Below are positions 25,564 to 32,986 of a DNA stretch of 64,000 nt, piece after piece; position 1 is the first letter of the stretch; every line of letters begins with the position of its first letter. The notes beneath the pieces are model-generated. The model was not told the DNA's origin. It saw nothing but the letters and a program-made list of their open reading frames with translations, and ran no database searches. A program made the translations under genes and the position numbers. The stretch is from Bog-532 sp963805255 (lineage in GTDB: Bacteria; Actinomycetota; Actinomycetes; Streptosporangiales; Streptosporangiaceae). The DNA lies in the NCBI GenBank assembly GCA_963805255.1, contig CAWDTK010000018.1, positions 23,676-87,675 on the forward strand, read 5' to 3'.

Positions 25564-25755
25564 AAGCTCTACGGGATGCTGCCCGCCGCCACGACTGGCG
25601 ATCCCGAACGGCGGACTCCGGCCGATAACCAGACCGTGCGCAACGTGTTCGTGATCGGGCCGGACAAGAAGGTCAAGCTGATCCTCGTCTACCCGATGAC
25701 CACGGGCCGCAACTTCGACGAGGTGCTGCGGGTGATCGACTCGCTGCACCCGGGT

Positions 25756-26464
25756 CCCCGATTCCGCGACCGTGCGGATCATCGGAGCGCTGTGAGGCGT
25801 CGTTCGTATCCGCATGATTCACAGAGGGTCCAGTTACGTTTATCCGGGTCGACTTCCTTTGTCTTAAGCCAACTTATTTCGCGCCACCTAGCTAGCTAGA
25901 TGATTCCCGCGACGAAGGATGCGCTCGGTACGCCATGCCTGGAACTCGGCTGACCAGACCCCGGCCGAAGAGGGGCGTTGGTAAGAACTCTGCTACCAGG
26001 GGTCAAACCTGAATCGTCTGCACAGGCGGAGGGCTTATGTCGGGCCGCTGGGGGTGTTCGGACCGGGGGTCTTCTCCCGAACGTGTCCCCAGCCGTCATG
26101 TCGCTCTGTGTGATGGCGGCGACTGTGTGTGTTCTCATAAATGAACAACTAACGACATGATCACCGGCGGGGCCCGGACCGGGCGGGCGCCGCCCGGTGA
26201 CTGTCGTGAAAGGCGTGGCAAAGCCGAGGTGTCCGGCAACCAGGCCAGGACCGTTTCTCCTGCAGTCCCGGGTGTGACCCCCGCCTCCCCGCCCCCGAAG
26301 CCCCCCAGCAGCATTCGGTCCCGGGACCGGTCGTGCGGGGCCTGGATCACCCGGCTGGCCGGGGTCAGAATGAGACGAGCCGCGGTGCTCCGGCGTGGTA
26401 ACCGGGGATGGCGCCGCGGCGGACCACGACGTGAACGGCGTTACTCGGCAGGTGGGGATCACGG
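25756..26464. other. Intergenic region with a dispersed repeat
   Basis: About 700 bp without a supported gene. Contains CTAGCTAGCTAG at about 25888 and the second copy of the 95-bp dispersed repeat (26208-26301). Confidence 0.4.
26208..26301 (+). repeat. Dispersed repeat, copy 2 (partner at 13338-13437)
   Basis: Aligns with 13338-13437 on the same strand at about 80 percent identity by eye, sharing AAGGCGTGGCA/AAGGCGTTGCA, CCGGCAACC and GCAGTCCC(C)GGG(G)TGTGACC blocks. No open frame is conserved between the copies. Confidence 0.65.
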
Positions 26465-27634
26465 ATGGGCGCTGCCATCGACAGGACCGCTGTCGACAAG
26501 GTACTGCGGGACGCGGTGGACTCCAGCGGGGTGCCTCACGTCGCGGCGATCGCCGCTGACCGCCACGGCGTCATATACCTGGGCGCGGCCGGGCCGCGGG
26601 CCGTCGGGGAGAACGACCCCGTCACCATGGACACGCTGTTCCGGATCACGTCGATGACCAAGATGCCGTGCACCGTGGCCGCGCTGCAGCAGGTGGAGCA
26701 GGGCAACCTCGACCTGGATACGCCTGTGGCTGACTACTGTCCCGAGTTCGCCGGGGTCCAGGTGCTGGCCGGCTTCGACGGGGACACCCCCAAGCTCCGC
26801 CCGCCGGCCAGGCAGGCCACGGTCAAGAACCTGGTCACGCACACCTCCGGGCTGGGCTACTGGTTCTGGAGCGAGCCGCTGGCCCGGTGGGAGAAGGCCA
26901 CCGGCATCCCGAACGTCGCCGCGGGTTCGCGGGCATCCTTTACCGCCCCGATGCTGGCCGACCCGGGTGAGGCGTTCATCTACGGCATCAGCACCGACTG
27001 GCTCGGCAAGGTCGTCGAGGCGGTCACGGGCGTCGGCCTTGACGTGGCGATCAAGCAGGGTGTTACCGGGCCGCTCGGCATGGACCAGACCACTTTCCTG
27101 ATGAATGATGCCCAGCGGGCGAACTCGGCGCCGGTTCACGTTAAGGGCGAGGACGGGAACTGGGTGTCCGTCGGCGAGATCTTAAATCAGGCGCCGGACT
27201 GGTGGTCCGGCGGGACCGGGCTGTACGGGCCGCCGTCCGACTACATCAAGTTCGAGCGGGCGCTGCTCCGCGGCGGCGAGCTGGACGGCACCAGGATCCT
27301 GCGGCAGTCCACGGTCGACGCGGCTTTCACCAACCAGATCGGCGACCTGGACTTCCCCGCCGAAATCCCGACCGCGGACCCGGCCTCCAGCTGCACCTTC
27401 AGCGTCGGCCCCGGCTTCAAGTGGGGCTACGGCCTGCTGCTCAACACCGCGGACATCCCGGGCATGCGGCGGGCGTGGTCCGGAGCCTGGGCAGGCCTGT
27501 GCAACACCCATTTCTGGGTGGACCGCGCCGCTGGCATCTGCGCGTCCATCTACGGCAACTTCCTCCCGTTCGTGACGCCCGAGGCAATCGCGATGTACGA
27601 AGGATTCGAGCGGGCGCTGTACGCATCGCTGTGA
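26465..27634 (+). CDS. Serine hydrolase of the class C beta-lactamase family
   Basis: A 389-residue penicillin-binding-fold hydrolase. The nucleophile motif S63-M-T-K66 follows FRITSMTKM. VTHTSGLGY at about 120-128 and a Tyr motif in FIYGISTDWLGKVV supply the rest of the catalytic triad region. The C-terminal part (GYGLLLN, then SGAWAGLCNTHFWVD) is the position of the KTG-like strand, here atypical, as in EstB-type esterases and beta-lactamase-related serine hydrolases. No signal peptide, so probably cytoplasmic. An esterase or amidase role is more likely than beta-lactam resistance. Stands alone. Confidence 0.88.
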   Translation: MGAAIDRTAVDKVLRDAVDSSGVPHVAAIAADRHGVIYLGAAGPRAVGENDPVTMDTLFRITSMTKMPCTVAALQQVEQGNLDLDTPVADYCPEFAGVQVLAGFDGDTPKLRPPARQATVKNLVTHTSGLGYWFWSEPLARWEKATGIPNVAAGSRASFTAPMLADPGEAFIYGISTDWLGKVVEAVTGVGLDVAIKQGVTGPLGMDQTTFLMNDAQRANSAPVHVKGEDGNWVSVGEILNQAPDWWSGGTGLYGPPSDYIKFERALLRGGELDGTRILRQSTVDAAFTNQIGDLDFPAEIPTADPASSCTFSVGPGFKWGYGLLLNTADIPGMRRAWSGAWAGLCNTHFWVDRAAGICASIYGNFLPFVTPEAIAMYEGFERALYASL

Positions 27635-27920
27635 CCCGCGGGGAACCCAGGCGGGTCAGGAACACTACGGCTCAACTCCGCGAGCGGAGCGAAGCGGACA
27701 AAAGGGCTCGCGGCACCATCCAGCGCAAGAACAACGATTAGGATCACGGCCAGGTAACGAGAGGGAGCGGGTTGCGCGACCGGCGCGGCCTGTCCGCTAC
27801 GGCTAGGACTCCTATAGCTCACCGAGACTCGCGACACAGCCGACACTCCCGAGCGTAAGCAGCAGGCCGCGCAGCTCGTCGAGATCGTCCGTGACTGCCT
27901 GCGGCGTCACGCGCAGCTGC
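27635..27920. other. Intergenic with short coding-like tails
   Basis: Short plus-strand frames (ending GTIQRKNND at about 27741, and one reading ERKQQAAQLVEIVRDCLRRH up to about 27953) look like gene debris but I cannot assign them. Confidence 0.35.
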
Positions 27921-27952
27921 AGGGCGCGCTGCAGACTGCCAGGCCGGAGATT
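27921..27952 (+). repeat. 31-bp sequence duplicated at 46673-46703
   Basis: AGGGCGCGCTGCAGACTGCC, then (A)GGCCGGAGATT, identical to 46673-46703 except for one extra A. Both copies sit immediately before a set of transposon-end-like repeats, and the sequence further upstream differs. This is what a reused insertion target, or a shared outer end, would look like. Confidence 0.75.
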
Positions 27953-27955
27953 TCG

Positions 27956-28051
27956 TGTCCCGTGACAGTCATCGTGTCGTCGGCGGCCCTGGAAAGTGAC
28001 ACGTTCGCGGTCACACCGCCGGCCCGGTTTGTGACAGCCGGCATGTCGTTT
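27956..28051 (+). repeat. Left-end-like repeats of a Tn7-like transposon
   Basis: TGTCCCGTGACAG at 27956-27968 is followed by TCATCGTGTCGT. A second unit TTTGTGACAGCCGGCATGTC(GTTT) lies at 28028-28051. They share the pattern GTGACAGyC-nnC-nTGTCGT with the repeats at 57998-58077 (opposite orientation) and with 9738. Such spaced 20-22-bp units are typical TnsB-binding sites. Confidence 0.6.
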
Positions 28052-28104
28052 CCGAAGTTCTTCGCGCAGACGAGATCAACCTGGTCGCGGCGCATCGGGG
28101 CCGG

Positions 28105-28290
28105 GTGCGGCCGGCGCCCCTGACGCCGGAGGTGTTCGCCGCGGCGATGACCCGGTGGGACGGCAGTGCCCCGGCCACGTGGAACAGGCATCTGGCGCCG
28201 TTGCGGTCATTCGCCGGCTATGCGCTGCGGCAGGAGTGGCTGACCGTGGACCCGGCCCGGCTGCTGGAACGCCGCAAGGACACGACATCC
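28105..28290 (+). pseudogene. Tyrosine recombinase N-terminal (SAM-like) fragment
   Basis: The frame reads LTPEVFAAAMTRWDGSAPAT, then WNRHLAPLRSFAGYALRQEW and LTVDPARLLERRKDT, the core-binding domain of phage-type integrases. The catalytic domain with the R-H-R-Y residues is missing: after about 28290 the sequence becomes unrelated, with another frame ending GETYRIVEAVDAAAYQ. It lies just inside the transposon-end-like repeats. Confidence 0.65.
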
Positions 28291-28463
28291 CGGGGGAGAC
28301 GTACCGCATCGTTGAAGCTGTCGACGCCGCCGCGTACCAGTAAGTAAATCGCCTGGGTATCCCCAGGAAGGCCCGGCCAGCTCCATCCTCCGGTGGGCGA
28401 GGCGCTCGAAGGCGTCGATCTTCGCTGGGTCGATGACGGACTCGACGACACCGGCGATCAGCC

Positions 28464-29768
28464 TCAGCCCGCGCCGCTTGTCGCGCGGGGGCGGTTCCGC
28501 GTCGGCCGGGCGCGCCGCCCGAGCCGGAGTCCGGCGACCAGCAAGAGCGCGCAGGCCCCGATGAGTATGGCCTCGATGGTGAACGCGGCGTGCAGCCCGA
28601 GGTGATCGGCGAGGCTGCCGAGCAGGTAGAGGGCGGCGATGACGAGCACGCCGCCGAGTAGCTGGGTACGGGCGTTGGCGGCGTCGTCGTTTCCGGGCGC
28701 GGCGGCCAGGGTGAGGGCGAGTGAGAGCGGGTAGAGGTTGGCGACGCCGAGGCCGCAGACGAATAGCCCGGTGATCGCGAGGATGGGCAGGCCGGCGAGC
28801 CAGAAGAGCAGGAACCCGGCGGTGGTGACGGCCAGGGAGGCGCACAGGAGCGGAACGGTCCGCCCGGCGCGGCGGGTAAGCCAGGCCGCGCCGACCCGGC
28901 CGCCCAGGATGCCGAGGTAGAAGCCGCTCATGGCGGTGGCGGCCTGGGCGGTGCGCAGCCCGGTCGTGGTGAGCAGTTCGGCGCCGAAGTAGACCGGGCA
29001 GAACTCGACCGCGATGCCGGCCGCGACGAGGGTGGCCAGCAGCCAGCAGGACAGCGGCAGCCGGGCCCGGCCTCCGGCGGGCCGGGCGGTAGGCGCCGCG
29101 CGCAGCGGCTGATGCCGGTAGCGCAGGTAGAGGCCGGCGAACAGGACGGCGGGCAGGCCCATCGCCGCCCGCCAGCCTGCGGGGGTGTCCTGGAGCAGGC
29201 CGAGCAGGAGCGGGGCGAGCACCGCGCAGGCGGCCGCGCCGACGTTGGCTTCGGTCAGCGCGCGGTCGCGGCGTTCGCCGTGCCGGTCGGACAGGATCGC
29301 CTGGGTGCAGGTGAGCAAGGTAGTGCCGGCGAAGCCGAGCACCGCGGCGCCGAGCATGGTGAGTGCGACGCTGCGGGAAACGGCGAACAGCCCGGCGCCA
29401 GCGGTGGCGCCTGCCGCCGGGCACGACAGCAGCGCGGCGCGGGGCAGCAGGCGCGCGAGCGCGGTGAAGGTCATCCCGGCCAGGGCCGCGCCCGCCGCCC
29501 ACAGTGCCGAGTAGGCACCGAGCAGGGCATAGGAGAAGTGCAGTTCGGCCTGCAGCAGCGCCAGCGCTGGCCCGAACGCGTACAGCCAGAAGGCGTAGCC
29601 GGCCAGCGCGGCGTAGCTCAGCAGCGTCGGCGCGTCCCGGCCGAAGGCCTCGCCGCGGGAGTGGTCCGCTGCGTGCTCCCGGCGTGATGGTGGCGAGCCG
29701 CAGCACGCCCGCGCCGCCTCGCCGGGACGCGGCGGCGCCGCCCGGCGAGGAGGTGCGGGACAGCGCAT
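28464..29768 (-). CDS. Major facilitator superfamily transporter
   Basis: A 434-residue membrane protein with 12 hydrophobic segments in two halves. The first half contains the loop RHGERRDRALTEANVG and the second GRVGAAWLTRRAGRTVP, both typical of MFS A-type loops. Overall it resembles CynX/NimT-like exporters. The start is taken as ATG 29768, with a long Pro/Arg-rich leader; no Shine-Dalgarno is seen, so a later start is possible. It is divergent from the LacI gene with two identical palindromes between them, so it is probably the target of that repressor. Substrate unknown. Confidence 0.8.
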   Translation of the reverse strand: MRCPAPPRRAAPPRPGEAARACCGSPPSRREHAADHSRGEAFGRDAPTLLSYAALAGYAFWLYAFGPALALLQAELHFSYALLGAYSALWAAGAALAGMTFTALARLLPRAALLSCPAAGATAGAGLFAVSRSVALTMLGAAVLGFAGTTLLTCTQAILSDRHGERRDRALTEANVGAAACAVLAPLLLGLLQDTPAGWRAAMGLPAVLFAGLYLRYRHQPLRAAPTARPAGGRARLPLSCWLLATLVAAGIAVEFCPVYFGAELLTTTGLRTAQAATAMSGFYLGILGGRVGAAWLTRRAGRTVPLLCASLAVTTAGFLLFWLAGLPILAITGLFVCGLGVANLYPLSLALTLAAAPGNDDAANARTQLLGGVLVIAALYLLGSLADHLGLHAAFTIEAILIGACALLLVAGLRLGRRARPTRNRPRATSGAG

Positions 29769-29798
29769 CGTCTGGTCGGGGTCTGCCGGACCGCGCTT

Positions 29799-29848
29799 TG
29801 TGTATCGATACACAGTTTCATCGTAAGACGTTGTGTATCGATACACAA
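29799..29848. promoter_or_regulatory. Twin LacI-type operators
   Basis: Two perfect copies of the 16-bp palindrome TGTGTATCGATACACA lie at 29799-29814 and 29832-29847; the second extends to an 18-bp palindrome. Centres are 33 bp apart, about three turns. The central CG is typical for LacI-family operators. They cover the divergent promoter region of the MFS and LacI genes. The second ends only 8 nt before the LacI start codon, leaving no room for a Shine-Dalgarno site. Confidence 0.9.
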
Positions 29849-29855
29849 CTACACT

Positions 29856-30920
29856 ATGAGGGTGAATCAACAACGAATCCGGCCGACGCTGCGCCAGGTC
29901 GCCGACGCAGCCGGGGTGTCGGTCATGACCGCGTCCTACGCCTATTCCCAGCCTGAGCGGGTCGCGCCGGGCACCGCGGCGAAGGTCCGAGCGGCCGCGG
30001 AGAGGCTGGGCTATCCCGGCCCGCATCCTGGTGCCCGGTCGCTGCGCCGGGGCCGGGCGGGCAGCCTGGGGGTGATCCTCGGCGAGCGACTGGCCTACGC
30101 CTTCGACGACCCGCAGGCGGCCCGGTTCCTAACCGGGGTGGCGGAGGTCTGTGCAGCCGAGGGTGTCGGCCTCACCTTGGTCCCGATCACCGGAGCCGAC
30201 AGCGACGTGCGGCGTGTCAGCGAGGCGGTGGTGGACGGGTTCATCGTGTGGACCACCAGCGACGACGATCCGGTCCTGGATGCCGTTGCGGCCAGCGGAC
30301 TGCCGGCGGTCGTGCACGCCGGCCCGGCCCGGCCCGGGCTGCCCATCGTCGGCATCGACGACCGGGCCGCGGCCACGGCGATCGGCCGGCTGGCCTTCAC
30401 CGGTGCCACCCGGCCGGCGGTGCTCAGCTTCCCCGTCAACCGCAGCCGTGCCCGGGCGCTGCTCACCGGCCCGCCCGGCCCGGCTGTGACCTACCCGGTG
30501 ACCCGGCACCGGTGGGACGGCTTCCTCGACAGCTGGCGCCAGGCCGGGGGCGCCCCGGCCGACCTGCGGATCGCCGTGTGCCCGGCCAACGCCACCGCAC
30601 ATGGCGAAGCCTTCGCCGACGAACTATTCCGCGGCGACGACCCGCCCGACGCGATCGCGGCGATGAGCGACGAACTGGCTCTCGGCGCGCTCCGCGCCGC
30701 GGCCCGCGCCGGCCGCAGCGTGCCCCACGCCGTCGCGATCACCGGATGGGACGACAGCGACGCCGCCGCGCCCGCAGGACTGACCACCCTGCGGCAATCG
30801 CTGCGCGATCAAGGCAGCCGCTGCGCGCACATCGCCCTCGGCCACCGCGAACCATCAGCAGAACAAGACCCACCGAGTTGGCAGGTCGTCGAGCGCGCCA
30901 GTACCCGTCCGCCAGATTAG
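29856..30920 (+). CDS. LacI-family transcriptional repressor
   Basis: A 354-residue regulator. The N-terminal HTH is LRQVADAAGVSVMTASYAYS, followed by a hinge helix (VRAAAERLGYPGPHPGARSL). The C-terminal periplasmic-binding-like sensor includes LGVILGERLAYAF, VDGFIVWTTSDDD and AITGWDDSDAAAPAGLTTLR. The start ATG 29856 lies 8 nt from the operator, so the message is probably leaderless or nearly so. It is expected to repress itself and the divergent transporter, relieved by a small ligand, perhaps the transporter's substrate. Confidence 0.92.
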   Translation: MRVNQQRIRPTLRQVADAAGVSVMTASYAYSQPERVAPGTAAKVRAAAERLGYPGPHPGARSLRRGRAGSLGVILGERLAYAFDDPQAARFLTGVAEVCAAEGVGLTLVPITGADSDVRRVSEAVVDGFIVWTTSDDDPVLDAVAASGLPAVVHAGPARPGLPIVGIDDRAAATAIGRLAFTGATRPAVLSFPVNRSRARALLTGPPGPAVTYPVTRHRWDGFLDSWRQAGGAPADLRIAVCPANATAHGEAFADELFRGDDPPDAIAAMSDELALGALRAAARAGRSVPHAVAITGWDDSDAAAPAGLTTLRQSLRDQGSRCAHIALGHREPSAEQDPPSWQVVERASTRPPD

Positions 30921-31801
30921 CCGGATGTTAGAGCGGATACGTAATCTCGATAATCAGCCGACGCGGGGTTGCCGGGATTGATGTGGGACTTGGACAACAC
31001 CCCTCTACCTACGCAGCTTTGACGATCGCTCGTTTGCGGCTGGTGACACGTTTGTTACCCAGCGTCCGGCGGCTGCTCAGACGGTTTGCTCCGGGTGCCG
31101 TAGCACTTCGGGATCGTGCAACGCGAAACAGCGGGCGGACCGCCCCAAGAGAGTGGCGCAATCGTACGGGCCGACCCCAAGCACGCAAACCCCGCAAGAT
31201 CAGCTATTTGGCCCCTGGCCGCACGGTTCTTCCGGTCAGGGCATGGGCGATGACTCCCCGGCACGCGCAAAGGAGCCCAGGGCCAGCATGAGAGCTTGCT
31301 CTTATCACGCCAGCCCTGGGCCTGGCAGGGTAACGTGCCTGTGTATAGGTCTGTGGAGGATTTAGGTAAACATGCTGGTCAACCGCTTCGCAGCTGTGGA
31401 CGAGCGCGGGTGTGGAAAAGTGGATAACCGTTGCGACACGGAGTCCTGCCAGGTCGCGGACCTGTTGCTATGCACAGGCGGAGCGAAGTATCCGCAGGCG
31501 AGCCCTTCAGGCCCGTTCATCCCTTGCTGCGGGCAAGGTGTGAAGCAGCAGCTACCGGCGGCCGCGCGGGCCCGCAGGGCGGTGGTCCGGCGTGTCCGGC
31601 AGGCCCTTACGGACTCGCTGGTTCAATGCCTGCACGTATCGTGCTCGCTCCGGCTGGGCACGCGCCTCAGATCGACCCCCGCAGCCAAGCAAAACCCCAG
31701 GTCACAGCCTCACGTGAACCCGACATGGCTTATATCCGTTGTGTTGGCTTTAGGGGGCACTGCCGCGGCTGGATGGTTGTCCGGCTGCACGAAGGGGTGT
31801 C
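30921..31801. other. Long non-coding or unrecognised stretch before the AfsR-type gene
   Basis: Some 880 bp with no convincing gene; frames are shadow-like on both strands. An imperfect hairpin (CCCAGGGC at 31276-31283 with GCCCTGGG at 31313-31320, loop 29 nt) is present. AAGGGG shortly before 31802 serves as ribosome-binding site for the next gene. Confidence 0.4.
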
Positions 31802-32986
31802 GTGTTGTTCCGTGTTCTTGGGCCGCTGGAGGTCCGCACCGGCAGCTGCTGGACGGCGGTCGGGGCACCGAAGCAGCGGGCGGTGCTGGCGGCCCTGGTG
31901 CTGGCCCGCGGCGGGGTAGTGTCGGCTGAGCGGCTGGTAGACGAGCTGTGGGGGGCGCAGCCGCCGCCGTGTGCGCGCCAGCTGGTCAGCAAGTATGTGC
32001 TGCAGGTGCGCCAGCTGGCCGGCGACCCGGGCGGCCGGATGCTGGTGACCCGCTCCCCGGGCTATCAGCTGCTGACAGCGCCGGAGCAGGTGGACGCGCG
32101 GCGCTTTGAGGAGGCGCTGGCGGCCGGCCGCACGGCGCTCGGGGATGGTGACGCGGGGCAGGCGGCGAAGCTGCTGGGTGAGGGGCTGGCGTTGTGGCGC
32201 GGACCGGCGCTGGCCGACGTGCCCCGGGGCATGCTGGTCGCGGCGGAGGCTGACCGGCTGGACGAGCTGCGGCTGGCCGCGGTGGAGCTGCGGGTGGAAG
32301 CTGACCTGGCGGCCGGCGGCACGGCCGCGGGCCTGGCGGCGGAGCTGCGGGGGCTGGCGGCGGAGCACCCGCTGCGGGAGCGGCTGTGGTATCAGCTGAT
32401 GCGCGTGTTGTGGGAGGGCGACCGCCCGGCCGAGGCGCTGGAGGTCTACGCGCGGGCCCGGCAGGTGCTGGCCGAGGAACTAGGCACCGATCCCGGCCCC
32501 GGCCTGCAGGAGCTGTACCAGCGCATCCTGGCCGGCGAGGCGCCGCCAGCCGTGCGGCTGCCCGCCGCCGGTGCTGCACCGGCGGCGGGCCAGGCGGTGC
32601 CGGTGCCGCGTGAGTTGCCGCTGGATGTGGCGGCGTTCACCGGGCGGGCCGGGGAGCTGGCCGGCCTTGACCGGCTGCTGGACGCGGCCGGTGAACCGGG
32701 CGGTCCGGGCGCCGGGCCGGCCGCAGTGGTGATCTCGGCGGTGTCGGGTACCGCCGGCGTGGGCAAGACCGCGCTGGCGGTGCGGTGGGCGCACCGGGTG
32801 CGGGACCGGTTCCCGGGCGGGCAGCTGTATGTGAACCTGCGTGGGCATGACCCAGACCAGCCGATGACGGCCGCCGATGCACTGGCCGGATTCTTGCGCG
32901 CCCTCGGCGTGGCGGGCCAGGACATCCCGGCGGAGACCGACGAACGCGCCGCCCGGTACCGGAGCCTGCTGGCCGGCGGATGCTGA
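31802..32986 (+). CDS. AfsR/SARP-type regulator, N-terminal half (frame-split)
   Basis: A 394-residue product from GTG 31802. The OmpR-like winged helix (FRVLGPLEVRTG, then PKQRAVLAALVLARGGVVSA) is followed by the bacterial transcriptional activator domain (residues ~95-240, ending AEELGTDPGPGLQELYQRIL). An NB-ARC ATPase begins with Walker A GTAGVGKTAL at about residue 318. The frame stops at TGA 32984-32986, just before Walker B. The missing half starts at ATG 32980, overlapping by 7 nt. In normal AfsR-like proteins LLAGRRMLILLDNA is continuous, so this is either a small deletion or a coupled split. It should still bind DNA. Confidence 0.88.
   Translation: MLFRVLGPLEVRTGSCWTAVGAPKQRAVLAALVLARGGVVSAERLVDELWGAQPPPCARQLVSKYVLQVRQLAGDPGGRMLVTRSPGYQLLTAPEQVDARRFEEALAAGRTALGDGDAGQAAKLLGEGLALWRGPALADVPRGMLVAAEADRLDELRLAAVELRVEADLAAGGTAAGLAAELRGLAAEHPLRERLWYQLMRVLWEGDRPAEALEVYARARQVLAEELGTDPGPGLQELYQRILAGEAPPAVRLPAAGAAPAAGQAVPVPRELPLDVAAFTGRAGELAGLDRLLDAAGEPGGPGAGPAAVVISAVSGTAGVGKTALAVRWAHRVRDRFPGGQLYVNLRGHDPDQPMTAADALAGFLRALGVAGQDIPAETDERAARYRSLLAGGC

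Larger units (their letters stand above)
24302..25755 (+). pseudogene. 1-Cys peroxiredoxin gene interrupted by an IS element
   Basis: The 5' part (24302-24619, GAAAGAGGAAAGACC upstream) encodes a Prx6-type peroxiredoxin start with the active site HPRNFTPVCITELG (peroxidatic Cys), PVDNHGKW and DSDFNVSK. The 3' part resumes after the IS at 25567 with LYGMLPAATTGDPERRTPAD, NQTVRNVFVIGPDKKVKLIL and NFDEVLRVIDSL. Removing 24620-25566 restores the frame exactly (NVSK-LYGML). The last ~50 residues of the usual C-terminus are also missing after about 25752, so it was truncated a second time. As it stands no full enzyme can be made. Confidence 0.88.

Noticed and set aside
25888..25900. CTAGCTAGCTAG self-complementary tract
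   Set aside because: Too short and simple to assign; no flanking symmetry or gene context supports a site.
28207..29706. Minus-strand 499-codon frame over the MFS gene
   Set aside because: Almost entirely Arg/Pro/Ala with no hydrophobic helices; the neighbouring frame encodes the 12-helix transporter.
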